Positions 8,621-16,906 of a stretch of DNA of 64,000 nt are shown piece after piece. This stretch comes from Verrucomicrobiia bacterium (GTDB lineage: Bacteria; Verrucomicrobiota; Verrucomicrobiia; Limisphaerales; JADLHS01): contig JAMLJH010000002.1 in NCBI GenBank assembly GCA_023953615.1, forward strand, positions 584,592 through 648,591. Reading direction: 5' to 3'. Each line of letters opens with the position of its first letter. Position 1 is the first letter of the stretch. The notes beneath the pieces were generated by a model. That model made no database searches. It had not been told where the DNA came from and saw only the letters and a list, made by a program, of their open reading frames with translations. A program made the position numbers and the translations under genes.

Positions 8621-10132
8621 ATGAACGAACGCATCTTCATCAGCAGCGTGCAGAAGGAACTGGCGGAAGAACGCTGCGGCATCCGGGATTACCTTCGCGG
8701 TGACGCCCTGTTCCGCCGTTTCTTCGACGTTTTTCTGTTTGAAGAACTGCCCGCCTCCGACCGCCGGGCCGATGAGGTTTATCTCGACGAAGTCGAACGG
8801 TGCGCGATTTACGTCGGTTTGTTCGGTCAGGAATATGGCCATGAAAATGCCGCCGGACTGTCGCCCACCGAACGTGAATTCAATCAGGCCACCCATCTTG
8901 GCAAACCCCGCTTCATTTATGTGAAGGGCGAAAATGATCAGCATCGTCACCCGAAAATGCGGAAGCTCATCAGCCGGGCGGGCGCACAATTGATTCGCCG
9001 CCGGTTTAATGACATCACCGACCTGAACGCGGCGCTCTACGCCAGTCTGGTCGAGCACCTGGAACGCACCGGACGCTTGCGCACCCGCCCGTTCGACGCG
9101 GCAGCCTGTCCCGCTGCCACTCTCGACGACCTGTCCCCGGATAAGGTGAAGTGGTTTCTCGGTCTGGCCGGGCGCGAACGGCAATATCCGCTGCGCGAAG
9201 ACACGCCCCTCGCCCAGACCTTGGCCCACCTCAACCTGCTCGACGCCGGCCAGCCCAGCCACGCCGCCGTCCTCTTGTTCGCCAGACAGCCACAGCGCTT
9301 CCTGCTCACGTCCGAAGTCAAGTGCCTGCACTTTCACGGCACGGAAGTCGGAAAACCAATTCCCTCCTACCAGATTTACAAAGGCACAGTCTTCGAACTC
9401 GTGGATCAGGCCGTGGACTTCGTCATGTCCAAAATCACCCGCGCTGTGGGCACGCGCGCGCTTGGCCCGCAAGCGCCAGTCGAATACGAACTACCCCGCG
9501 AAGCCGTCGCCGAGGCCATCGTCAACGCCGTGACGCATCGCGATTACGCCAGCAACGCGAGCGTGCAGGTCATGCTCTTTGCCAACCGGCTGGAAATCTG
9601 GAATCCCGGCGAACTCCCGCTCGCCCTGTCCATTCCGCAATTGAGCCGGCCACACGCCTCCATTCCCCGCAACCCGCTCATTGCCGAGCCGATGTTTTTG
9701 GCCCATTACGCCGAAAAAGCCGGCAGTGGCATCCTCGACATGATTGCCCGCTGCCGCCGGGCCGGATTGCGCGCGCCTGAATTCCGTCAGGACGGCGGGC
9801 TATTTAACCAGACTCTGTGGCGGCGAAAAACGCAAGTCACCCCCGAAGTCACCCCCGAAGTCACCCCCGAAGTCACCCCCGAAGTCACCCCCGAAGTCGC
9901 GGGCTTGCTGCAAATCATCAAGGGCGAGATGAGCCGGGCCGAGCTAATGACCCGGCTGGACTTGAAAGACGAAAAACATTTCCGGGAACATTACCAGCAG
10001 TCAGCCGTGGCTTTGGGGCTTATCGAAATGACCCGGCCGGAAGCACCCCAAAGCCGCCTTCAGAAATACCGGCTCACCGCCAAAGGCCGCACCTGGCTCG
10101 CCCGCCATAAATCCAACGGAGGCGCGAAATGA
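8621..10132 (+). CDS. DUF4062 / RecG-like ATP-binding / winged-helix protein
   Basis: The product of 503 residues starts at ATG 8621 (GAGCGGG just upstream, 7 bp after hsdM). The N-terminal part, RIFISSVQKELAEER to about residue 100, is a DUF4062 domain, a nucleotide-hydrolase-like fold often found fused in signalling and defence proteins. Residues about 170-370 match the C-terminal ATPase part of Schlafen-AlbA_2/RecG-like proteins, with EAIVNAVTHRDY and IWNPGELP. A (VTPE)x5 linker (406-425) joins this to a C-terminal winged-helix region. The AlbA core that normally precedes the ATPase part is missing and DUF4062 takes its place. Its position between hsdM and rhuM, with overlapping reading frames, suggests a regulator or an added effector of the R-M system; the function is not known. 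Confidence 0.85.
   Translation: MNERIFISSVQKELAEERCGIRDYLRGDALFRRFFDVFLFEELPASDRRADEVYLDEVERCAIYVGLFGQEYGHENAAGLSPTEREFNQATHLGKPRFIYVKGENDQHRHPKMRKLISRAGAQLIRRRFNDITDLNAALYASLVEHLERTGRLRTRPFDAAACPAATLDDLSPDKVKWFLGLAGRERQYPLREDTPLAQTLAHLNLLDAGQPSHAAVLLFARQPQRFLLTSEVKCLHFHGTEVGKPIPSYQIYKGTVFELVDQAVDFVMSKITRAVGTRALGPQAPVEYELPREAVAEAIVNAVTHRDYASNASVQVMLFANRLEIWNPGELPLALSIPQLSRPHASIPRNPLIAEPMFLAHYAEKAGSGILDMIARCRRAGLRAPEFRQDGGLFNQTLWRRKTQVTPEVTPEVTPEVTPEVTPEVAGLLQIIKGEMSRAELMTRLDLKDEKHFREHYQQSAVALGLIEMTRPEAPQSRLQKYRLTAKGRTWLARHKSNGGAK
9836..9895 (+). repeat. five perfect tandem copies of a 12-bp unit (VTPE linker)
   Basis: GTCACCCCCGAA is repeated five times without a mismatch, encoding (VTPE)5 between the ATPase part and the winged-helix part of the DUF4062 protein. 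The unit is a multiple of three, so copy-number change alters linker length without breaking the frame. Confidence 0.95.
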
Positions 10133-11163
10133 GCGACGACCCGCCAGCATCCAGCCTCGTCCTTTATCAGACCGAAGATGGCCGCACGCGCATCCAATGC
10201 CGATTCCAGAATGAAACCGTGTGGCTGTCGCAGGCTCTCATCGCGGAACTGTTCCAAGTCACCGTGCCGACGGTGAACGAGCATTTGAAAGGCATCTTTG
10301 CCGAGGGAGAACTGGCGGCAGCGGCAACTATTCGGAATTTCCGAATAGTTCGAACCGAGGGCCGCCGCGAGGTGACGCGGGACATCGAACACTACAACCT
10401 GGACGCCATTCTGGCCGTGGGCTTCCGGGTGCGCAGCCATCGGGGCACGCAGTTCCGGCAGTGGGCCATCGGCCGCTTGAACGAGTATCTGGTGAAAGGG
10501 TTCACCATGGACGACGAGCGGCTCAAGAATCCCCCGGGCAAGGGGCAGAAGGATTACTTCGACGAACAACTGGAGCGCATCCGCGACATCCGATCGTCCG
10601 AACGGCGCTTCTACCAGAAGGTGCTGGATATTTACGCGACGAGTGTGGACTACACGCCAGACACGGAGATGTCGCAGCGCTTCTTCGCCACGGTGCAGAA
10701 CAAGATGCACTGGGCGGCGCACGGGCAGACCGCGGCGGAGGTGATTCACGCGCGGGTGGATGCCGGAAAGCCGTTCATGGGATTACAGACGACGCGTCCC
10801 GGCGGGATCATCCGCAAGGAGGATGTCTCCATCGCCAAGAACTATCTCGACGCGGAGGAACTCGGCACGCTGAACCGCATCGTGAACGCCTACATCGAAT
10901 TCGCCGAACTGCGGGCGCTGCAACGCAAGGCGATGACGATGCGGGATTGGATCGCGAAGCTCGATGAGTTCTTGAAACTCTCGGAGCACGAATTGCTGGA
11001 TCACGCGGGCAAAACCACCGCCGAGCAGGCACAGATCAAGGCGGAGCTGGAATACGACCGCTACCGGAAGCTGCTGGATGCGCAACCGCGCGCGGTGGAC
11101 CTGGATTTTGACAAAGCGGTGAAGAAACTCTCCCAGCGCAAACCCAAGGGAGGCGCGAAATGA
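10129..11163 (+). CDS. RhuM family protein
   Basis: This 344-residue protein matches the RhuM family, named after a Salmonella pathogenicity-island gene and frequent in type I R-M operons. It has an N-terminal domain with NETVWLSQALIAELF and VPTVNEHLK (helix-turn-helix-like), then REVTRDIEHYNLDAILAVGFRV, then a helical C-terminal half with TAAEVIHARVDAGKPFMGLQT. The biochemical role is not established; DNA binding is inferred from the N-terminus. Its ATG overlaps the previous stop (ATGA) and is preceded by GGAGGCGCGAA. The same 13-nt junction is used again at the next gene, so the three genes are translationally coupled. Confidence 0.88.
   Translation: MSDDPPASSLVLYQTEDGRTRIQCRFQNETVWLSQALIAELFQVTVPTVNEHLKGIFAEGELAAAATIRNFRIVRTEGRREVTRDIEHYNLDAILAVGFRVRSHRGTQFRQWAIGRLNEYLVKGFTMDDERLKNPPGKGQKDYFDEQLERIRDIRSSERRFYQKVLDIYATSVDYTPDTEMSQRFFATVQNKMHWAAHGQTAAEVIHARVDAGKPFMGLQTTRPGGIIRKEDVSIAKNYLDAEELGTLNRIVNAYIEFAELRALQRKAMTMRDWIAKLDEFLKLSEHELLDHAGKTTAEQAQIKAELEYDRYRKLLDAQPRAVDLDFDKAVKKLSQRKPKGGAK
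10326..10350. promoter_or_regulatory. 25-bp perfect palindrome inside rhuM
   Basis: Arms AACTATTCGGA and TCCGAATAGTT are perfectly complementary around ATT. The sequence is coding (TIRNFRIVRTEG). It could be a protein-binding operator or an mRNA hairpin; coding constraint alone could also produce it. Confidence 0.4.
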
Positions 11164-12548
11164 TGGCCGGCCTCAAGCCTTACCCGGAATACAAGGATTC
11201 TGGTCAAGCGTGGCTGGCCGCCGTTCCGCGTCATTGGTCAGTGCTGCCCAATCGCGCCATGTTCAACGAGGTAAAAGACCGTGGCTATGCAGATGAGCAA
11301 ATGCTTTCCGTGACGATCACGCGCGGCATTGTTCCGCAAAAGGCTTTGCTTGCCGATAGCTCGAAGAAGGACAGTTCCAACCAGGACAAATCAAAATACA
11401 AACTCGTTCAGCCTCGCGACATCGCCTACAACAAGATGCGGGCATGGCAGGGTGCGGTTGGTGCGTCGGAACTTCGTGGCATCATCAGTCCCGCCTACGT
11501 TGTGATGCGGTTGCGGGATTCCAAGAATCTACCGCGTTACATCCATCATCTTTACCGCACGCCGCAGTTTGCCAAAGAAGCGGAGCGTTGGTCTTACGGC
11601 ATTACGTCCGACATGTGGAGTCTCCGTCCGGAGCACTTCAAATTGATTTGCACTCCACAGCCGCCGCTGGACGAGCAGGCGGCGATTGTGCGGTTTCTGG
11701 ACCACGCGAACGGGCGGATTGAGCGGTGCATTCGGGCGAAGCAGAAGCTCATGGCGCTGCTCAACGAGCAGAAGCAGGCCATCATCCACCGCGCCGTCAC
11801 CCGCGGTTTGAATCCCAACGTCCCCCTCAAACCCTCCGGCATCCCCTGGCTCGGCAACATCCCGAAGCATTGGGAAGTTTTGCGCGCGAAGTATCTTTTC
11901 CGCGAAGTTGATGACCGTTCGATAAACGGCGACGAAGAACTTCTTTCCGTCTCGCACATTACAGGAGTCACGCCGCGCAGTCAGAAGAACATCACAATGT
12001 TCAAAGCACAATCGTATGTAGGTCACAAGATGTGCCGACCGGGCGACCTCGTCGTTAATACAATGTGGGCATGGATGGCTGCCTTCGGCGTTTCAGAACA
12101 CACAGGAATCATAAGCCCTGCCTACGCAGTTTACCGTCCACGCAACGCAGAGCGCATTGTCGGCGGCTATATTGATGGGATTCTTCGCACTCAGCCTTAC
12201 ATTGCAAACATTCGCTGTCGTTCAACAGGTGTTCGGGCGTCGCGTTTGCGACTTTATCCAGAAGAGTTCTTTCGTCTTCCAATCGTGCTACCAAAAGCAA
12301 CCGAGCAGAAACAAATCGTGGAGCGAATTGCTGTTGAAACAAAACAACTCAACATTGCCCTCGCCCGCGCCGCACGCGAAATCGAATTGCTGCGGGAATA
12401 CCGGACGCGGCTGGTGGCGGACGTGGTGACGGGCAAGCTGGACGTGCGCGCCGCCGCCCGCCAGTTGCCGGAAAGCGCGCCGGAGGCGCGGGAGGCGGAG
12501 GAGCAGTTGGATGGTTCTGACTCGTCCGACGAGGGACAAATGGATTAA
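11160..12548 (+). CDS. hsdS: type I restriction-modification specificity subunit HsdS
   Basis: The 462-residue specificity subunit has two target-recognition domains. The first (about 1-160, YPEYKDSGQAWLAAVPRHW) is followed by the conserved helix PPLDEQAAIVRFLDHANGRIERCI. The second (about 230-390) begins with the repeat-like PSGIPWLGNIPKHWEVL and ends with the second conserved helix EQKQIVERIAVETKQLNIAL. It binds the bipartite target and sets specificity for HsdM and HsdR. The DNA of the second recognition domain (about 11890-12330) is visibly more A/T-rich than its surroundings, as expected for exchanged specificity domains. The C-terminus ends EQLDGSDSSDEG, almost the same as a segment of HsdM. 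The start overlaps the rhuM stop; ATG 11163 is an alternative. Confidence 0.94.
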   Translation: MMAGLKPYPEYKDSGQAWLAAVPRHWSVLPNRAMFNEVKDRGYADEQMLSVTITRGIVPQKALLADSSKKDSSNQDKSKYKLVQPRDIAYNKMRAWQGAVGASELRGIISPAYVVMRLRDSKNLPRYIHHLYRTPQFAKEAERWSYGITSDMWSLRPEHFKLICTPQPPLDEQAAIVRFLDHANGRIERCIRAKQKLMALLNEQKQAIIHRAVTRGLNPNVPLKPSGIPWLGNIPKHWEVLRAKYLFREVDDRSINGDEELLSVSHITGVTPRSQKNITMFKAQSYVGHKMCRPGDLVVNTMWAWMAAFGVSEHTGIISPAYAVYRPRNAERIVGGYIDGILRTQPYIANIRCRSTGVRASRLRLYPEEFFRLPIVLPKATEQKQIVERIAVETKQLNIALARAAREIELLREYRTRLVADVVTGKLDVRAAARQLPESAPEAREAEEQLDGSDSSDEGQMD

Positions 12549-12558
12549 CTTGTGCGCC

Positions 12559-13374
12559 ATGAATCCGCCAGGAAACCAACCGTCCGAAAAACCGAGCGTG
12601 CTGCTGCCCAGCGGCGGTTATCGCAAGCTGCGGAGTTACAAGGTGGCGGAGGCGGTGTATGACGCGACGGTGGTGTTCTGTCGCCGGTTTTACGCGGAGG
12701 ACCGCCGGATGACGGATCAGATGGTGCAGGCGGCGCGGAGCGGGGTGCGGAACATCAGTGAGGGCAGCGGCATGGCCGCGACCTCGCGCAAGAGCGAGAT
12801 GAAACTCACCAACGTGGCGCGGGCGAGTCTGTCGGATGAGTTGCTGCGGGATTACGAGAGTTTTTTGCGTCAGAACGGATTGCGGGTCTGGCCGAAGGAT
12901 TGCCGGGAGGCGCTGGCGATGCGGGCGCGGCTGGCGGAAGACCGGGCAGCGGTGCGGCCAGCCGGGCGTCCGGGGACGGTGCGATTGACCGGGTTGTTTG
13001 GGTTGTCGGAGTTCGTGGAGCGGGCCGCGCCGGAACTGGCGGCCAACGCGATGTTGTGCGCGGTGAACCAGGCGGCCTACCTGTTGAAACGGCAACTGGA
13101 AAACCAGGGCGAGACGTTTGTGGAGAAAGGCGGGTTCACGGAGAAATTGTATGGGGCGCGGAAACGAACCAAGTCTGACTGGTCGGACGGTACGGACACA
13201 CCACCAGCCTGTCCGCGCTGCGGCAAGCCCATGAAGCTGCGCACGGTGCGAAGCGGCGCGAAGGCGGGGCGGCAGTTTTGGGGTTGCACGGGCTACCCGG
13301 AGTGCGAGGGGACAAAGCCGATTTTTGGATCGGACCGGTCGGACGGGGCGGACAAACAACGGAAGAAAACCTGA
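12559..13374 (+). CDS. four-helix-bundle protein with C4 zinc finger
   Basis: The product from ATG 12559 is 271 residues. Residues about 20-180 resemble the four-helix bundle (S23-like) family with its suffix domain: YKVAEAVYDATVVFCRRF, QMVQAARSGVRNISEGSG, and then further helices. The C-terminal part contains CPRCGKPMKLR and FWGCTGYPECEGTKPI, a topoisomerase-type C4 zinc ribbon. Two SDWSDGTD / SDRSDGAD stretches flank the finger and are encoded by the GGTCGGACG repeat words. It lies 10 bp after hsdS and its TGA overlaps the hsdR start codon, so it is a co-translated member of the R-M operon. A nucleic-acid-binding accessory role is inferred; no enzymatic residues are evident. Confidence 0.83.
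   Translation: MNPPGNQPSEKPSVLLPSGGYRKLRSYKVAEAVYDATVVFCRRFYAEDRRMTDQMVQAARSGVRNISEGSGMAATSRKSEMKLTNVARASLSDELLRDYESFLRQNGLRVWPKDCREALAMRARLAEDRAAVRPAGRPGTVRLTGLFGLSEFVERAAPELAANAMLCAVNQAAYLLKRQLENQGETFVEKGGFTEKLYGARKRTKSDWSDGTDTPPACPRCGKPMKLRTVRSGAKAGRQFWGCTGYPECEGTKPIFGSDRSDGADKQRKKT
13333..13348 (+). repeat. second copy of the 16-bp GC-rich word found at 8264
   Basis: This is identical to 8264-8279 but read in a different frame, here as DRSDG at the C-terminus of the zinc-finger protein. Confidence 0.6.
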
Positions 13375-16300
13375 TGCCTACTGACACCAGCGAGAAAGGA
13401 CTTGAAACACTAATCATGCGCCACATGACCGGCGGGGACGGGCTGGCTTTTGCCGGGGATGGCACATTCGCGGAAACGCCGGATGCGCTCGCCGCGCAGA
13501 AGGCCACCGGCAGCGGTTGGCTGGCGGGAAATCCCAAAGACTTCGATCGCGCTTACGCGTTGGATGTACCGCAGCTTTTCCAATTCCTGCAAGCCACGCA
13601 GCCGGAGGCGTTCAAGAAAATCGGCACGGCCGATTACCAGGACGCGAAAGACATCACGCGGCAGAAGTTTCTGGCGCGGCTCTCCAATGAGATCGGCAAG
13701 CGCGGCGTGATTGATGTGTTGCGCAAGGGCATCGAGGACGGCCCGCTGCATTTTGATTTGTTCTTCGGCACGCCCTCGCCGGGCAACGCGAAGGCAACGG
13801 CGTTGTTCGCTAAAAACCGGTTCAGCATCACACGCCAGTTGCGTTACAGCCGGGATGAACAGCGGCGCGCGCTGGATTTGTGCCTGTTCATCAACGGCCT
13901 GCCCATCGCCACGTTCGAGTTGAAGAACAGCCTGACGAAGCAGACGGTCGAGGACGCGGTGGAGCAGTATCGTCGTGACCGCGACCCGCGCGAGAAATTG
14001 TTCGAGTTCGGGCGGTGCGTGGTGCATTTCGCGGTGGACGACGGCGAGGTGCGGATGTGCAGCGAGTTGCGCGGCAAAGGCTCGTGGTTTCTGCCGTTCA
14101 ACAAAGGTTGGGACGATGGCGCGGGCAATCCGCCGAATCCGAACGGCTTGAAGACGGATTATCTGTGGAAGGAAGTGCTCACGCCGGGCAGCCTGACGAA
14201 CATCCTCGAAGGTTACGCGCAGATCGTGGAGGAGAAGAATCCCCGGACCGGCAAGAAGAAGCGCAAGCAGGTGTTCCCGCGTTATCATCAGCTCGACGTG
14301 GTGCGCAAGCTGTTGGTGGACGTGGCAACGCACGGTTCGGGTCAGCGGTATCTCATCCAACATTCGGCGGGCAGCGGCAAATCCAATTCCATCGCGTGGC
14401 TGGCGCATCAACTCGTTGGCGTGAAGCGCAACGAAAAGGAAGTTTTTGATTCCGTGATTGTGGTGACGGACCGGCGGATTCTGGACGACCAGATTCAGCG
14501 AACCGTTAAACAGTTCATGCAGGTGGGCGCGACCGTCGGGCACGCGGAACATTCCGGCGATTTGCGGAAGTTCATCGAGAGCGGGAAGAAGATCATCATC
14601 AGCACGGTGCAGAAGTTTCCGTTCATCCTCGATGAAATCGCGAAGGAGGAGAAGGCAAAGAAGTTCGCCATCATCATTGACGAGGCGCACAGCAGCCAGG
14701 GCGGCAAGACTTCCGCCGCGATGAGCGCGGCATTGGCCGACCCGGAAGACACGGTGAACGATGCGTTGGAGAAGCGCATGGCCGCGCGCAAGATGCTGGC
14801 GAACGCGAGCTACTTCGCGTTCACCGCCACGCCGAAGCCGAAGACGTTGCAGATGTTCGGCAAGGCGCTGCCACCGGACGCCGACGGCAAGGTGAAGCAC
14901 GATCCGTTTCACAGTTACACGATGAAGCAGGCGATTCAGGAGCGCTTCATTCTCGACGTGCTCAAGAGCTACACGCCGGTGGACAGTTATTACAAGCTGG
15001 TGAAGAAGATCGAGGGCGACCCGGAGTTCGACGTGAAGAAGGCGCAGAAGAAATTGCGGAAATACGTCGAGAGCCACGACCACGCCATCCGGTTGAAGGC
15101 GGAAATCATGGTGGACCATTTTCATAATCAGGTGATGGCACTGAACAAGATCGGCGGCAAGGCGCGGGCCATGATTGTGTGCAACGGCGTTGAGCGCGCC
15201 ATCCAGTATTTCCACGCGTTCAAGGAGTATCTTGAAGAACGCAAGAGTCCGTATCTGCCCATCGTCGCCTTCTCCGGCGAACACGAGTTCAAAGGCGTGA
15301 AATCAACGGAGTTGTCCTTGAATGGGTTTTTCAGTGGTGACATCGCGACAAAAATTCAAGAAGACCCGTATCGCTTTCTGATCTGCGCGGACAAATTTCA
15401 GACGGGCTATGACGAACCGCTCTTGCACACGATGTATGTGGACAAACCGCTGGCGGGAATCAAGGCGGTGCAAACGCTGTCACGCCTCAACCGGGCGCAT
15501 CCCGAAAAGCATGACGTGTTCGTGTTGGATTTCCAGAACAACACCGAAACGATCACGTTTGCCTTCGCGGATTATTACCGCACCACGGTGTTGAGCGAGG
15601 AAACCGACCCGAATAAATTGCACGACTTGAAAGCGGCGCTGGACAACGCCCAGGTTTATGCGCCGGAACAGGTGCGGGCGCTGGTGGATTTGTTCCTCAC
15701 CGGCGCGGAGCGGGACAAGCTCGACCCGATGCTTGATGTGTGCGTGGCGGTTTACCAAGAGAAGCTGGATGAAGATGAACAGGTAAGTTTCAAAGGCAAG
15801 GCCAAGGCGTTCGCGCGCACCTATGATTTTCTGGCGTCCGTCATGCCGTATCCGATGCGCGAGTGGGAGAAGCTATCCATTGTTTTGAACCTGCTCATTC
15901 CGAAATTGCCCGCGCCAAAAGAGGAGGACTTGTCCAAGGGGATTCTGGAAGCCATTGACATGGACAGCTACCGCGTCGAGAAAAAGGCGGTGATGAAGAT
16001 TGCGGTGGCGGATGAGAACGCGGAGATTGCGCCCGTATCAGTCGAAGCGGGCGGGCACAAACTTGCGCCAGAAATGGATCGCCTGAGCAATATTTTGAAG
16101 ACGTTCAACGAACATTTCGGTACGTTGTTCAATGACAGCGATCGGATCGCGAAGCGCATCAAAGATGAAATCGCGCCCAAGGTGGCCGCCAATCCGGCCT
16201 ATCAAAATGCCAGACAAAACACACCGCACACGGCGCGACTGGCCCATGACAAGGCGTTGGGAAAGATCATGCAGATGTTCTTGAAAGATGACACGGAGGT

Positions 16301-16376
16301 TTACAAGCAATTCGTGGAGAATGAATCGTTCCGGCGTTCCGTGACGGACATGGTGTATGCGCTGACCAATGAGTGA
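13374..16376 (+). CDS. hsdR: type I restriction endonuclease subunit HsdR
   Basis: The product is 1000 residues from ATG 13374, whose A is also the last base of the preceding stop. The N-terminal PD-(D/E)xK nuclease has Asp168 and FELKN (Glu182, Lys184). The superfamily 2 translocase motor follows, with HSAGSGKS (Walker A, Lys336), IIDEAH (436-439) and FTATPKPKTL (motif III). A helicase domain 2 carries FQTGYDEPLLHTMYVDKPL and QTLSRLNRAHP, and a helical C-terminus binds the methylase complex. It translocates and cleaves unmethylated DNA. All catalytic motifs are present, so the R-M system looks functional. The frame is open upstream to 13278, but that part overlaps the zinc-finger gene. Confidence 0.96.
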   Translation: MPTDTSEKGLETLIMRHMTGGDGLAFAGDGTFAETPDALAAQKATGSGWLAGNPKDFDRAYALDVPQLFQFLQATQPEAFKKIGTADYQDAKDITRQKFLARLSNEIGKRGVIDVLRKGIEDGPLHFDLFFGTPSPGNAKATALFAKNRFSITRQLRYSRDEQRRALDLCLFINGLPIATFELKNSLTKQTVEDAVEQYRRDRDPREKLFEFGRCVVHFAVDDGEVRMCSELRGKGSWFLPFNKGWDDGAGNPPNPNGLKTDYLWKEVLTPGSLTNILEGYAQIVEEKNPRTGKKKRKQVFPRYHQLDVVRKLLVDVATHGSGQRYLIQHSAGSGKSNSIAWLAHQLVGVKRNEKEVFDSVIVVTDRRILDDQIQRTVKQFMQVGATVGHAEHSGDLRKFIESGKKIIISTVQKFPFILDEIAKEEKAKKFAIIIDEAHSSQGGKTSAAMSAALADPEDTVNDALEKRMAARKMLANASYFAFTATPKPKTLQMFGKALPPDADGKVKHDPFHSYTMKQAIQERFILDVLKSYTPVDSYYKLVKKIEGDPEFDVKKAQKKLRKYVESHDHAIRLKAEIMVDHFHNQVMALNKIGGKARAMIVCNGVERAIQYFHAFKEYLEERKSPYLPIVAFSGEHEFKGVKSTELSLNGFFSGDIATKIQEDPYRFLICADKFQTGYDEPLLHTMYVDKPLAGIKAVQTLSRLNRAHPEKHDVFVLDFQNNTETITFAFADYYRTTVLSEETDPNKLHDLKAALDNAQVYAPEQVRALVDLFLTGAERDKLDPMLDVCVAVYQEKLDEDEQVSFKGKAKAFARTYDFLASVMPYPMREWEKLSIVLNLLIPKLPAPKEEDLSKGILEAIDMDSYRVEKKAVMKIAVADENAEIAPVSVEAGGHKLAPEMDRLSNILKTFNEHFGTLFNDSDRIAKRIKDEIAPKVAANPAYQNARQNTPHTARLAHDKALGKIMQMFLKDDTEVYKQFVENESFRRSVTDMVYALTNE

Positions 16377-16440
16377 TATTTTCCCTCCCAAACCGCGCCA
16401 CGAATTTTTCGCGCCGTGGGAAGAGACTTTGAAGAAGTAA
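16369..16440 (+). CDS. 23-codon frame overlapping the hsdR stop
   Basis: ATG 16369 overlaps the end of hsdR by 8 bp and the frame ends at TAA 16438-16440, giving MSDIFPPKPRHEFFAPWEE plus four residues. The overlap resembles the coupling used throughout this operon. The length is too short for family recognition, so it may be chance or the stub of a lost downstream gene. Confidence 0.25.
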   Translation: MSDIFPPKPRHEFFAPWEETLKK

Positions 16441-16453
16441 GCCATGAATAACC

Positions 16454-16906
16454 ATGAATAAGTTTTCCGCCACCCCAGGCATCTGCCGGATTGATCAACC
16501 GCACAAGTATAACCACGGTTTCTTCGTGCGATTGGCGCGGCGGAAAAAGATTCATTCCGCCTTCTTCGCGGACAAGAAATACGGCGGGAAAGAAGCGGCG
16601 TTCGCCGCCGCGCAGGACCATTACCGCAAACTGCGGATTGAACTGGGCGAGCCAGAACCCCGCTCCCGGCTGTTTTGGGAGGAAGTGCGCCGCCGCCAGG
16701 GGCGCTCGGGGCTCCATGGGGTGCGGCGGATCATTGATCGCCGCGTCAAGCCGTGGCGCAAGTATTGGAAGGCGACGTGGAGTCCGAAGCCGTATGTGGT
16801 CGCGCGCAAACAATTTTCCATCCGCAAACACGGCGAAGCGGAGGCCCGACGGCTCGCCATTCAGGCTTGGCGCGATGGATTAAGGAGCATGACCGAAGCC
16901 CGGTAA
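16454..16906 (+). CDS. AP2-like DNA-binding domain protein
   Basis: The 150-residue basic protein contains two copies of a three-strand-plus-helix pattern typical of bacterial AP2/ERF-like domains. Residues about 8-60 hold YNHGFFVRLARRKK and GGKEAAFAAAQDHYRKL; residues about 92-145 hold YWKATWSPKP and EAEARRLAIQAWRDGL. Such proteins are common in phages and mobile elements and may bind DNA. The last four residues (TEAR) and the stop codon are encoded by repeat copy B, so the original C-terminus was probably altered by the repeat. It is 77 bp after hsdR without a Shine-Dalgarno sequence. A short scrap of the same coding sequence lies at the other edge of the island. Confidence 0.72.
   Translation: MNKFSATPGICRIDQPHKYNHGFFVRLARRKKIHSAFFADKKYGGKEAAFAAAQDHYRKLRIELGEPEPRSRLFWEEVRRRQGRSGLHGVRRIIDRRVKPWRKYWKATWSPKPYVVARKQFSIRKHGEAEARRLAIQAWRDGLRSMTEAR

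Noticed and set aside
6514..8682. A long minus-strand open frame opposite hsdM (about 720 codons)
   Set aside because: It mirrors a well-supported HsdM with all motifs; its translation is rich in Arg, His and Gln without any domain and is a by-product of GC-rich codon use.
9836..9895. Short regular repeats considered as a CRISPR array
   Set aside because: The units are 12 bp, contiguous without spacers, and encode an in-frame VTPE linker.
13410..15284. A long minus-strand open frame opposite hsdR (about 620 codons)
   Set aside because: It lies wholly antisense to the complete HsdR and shows no recognisable protein motif.
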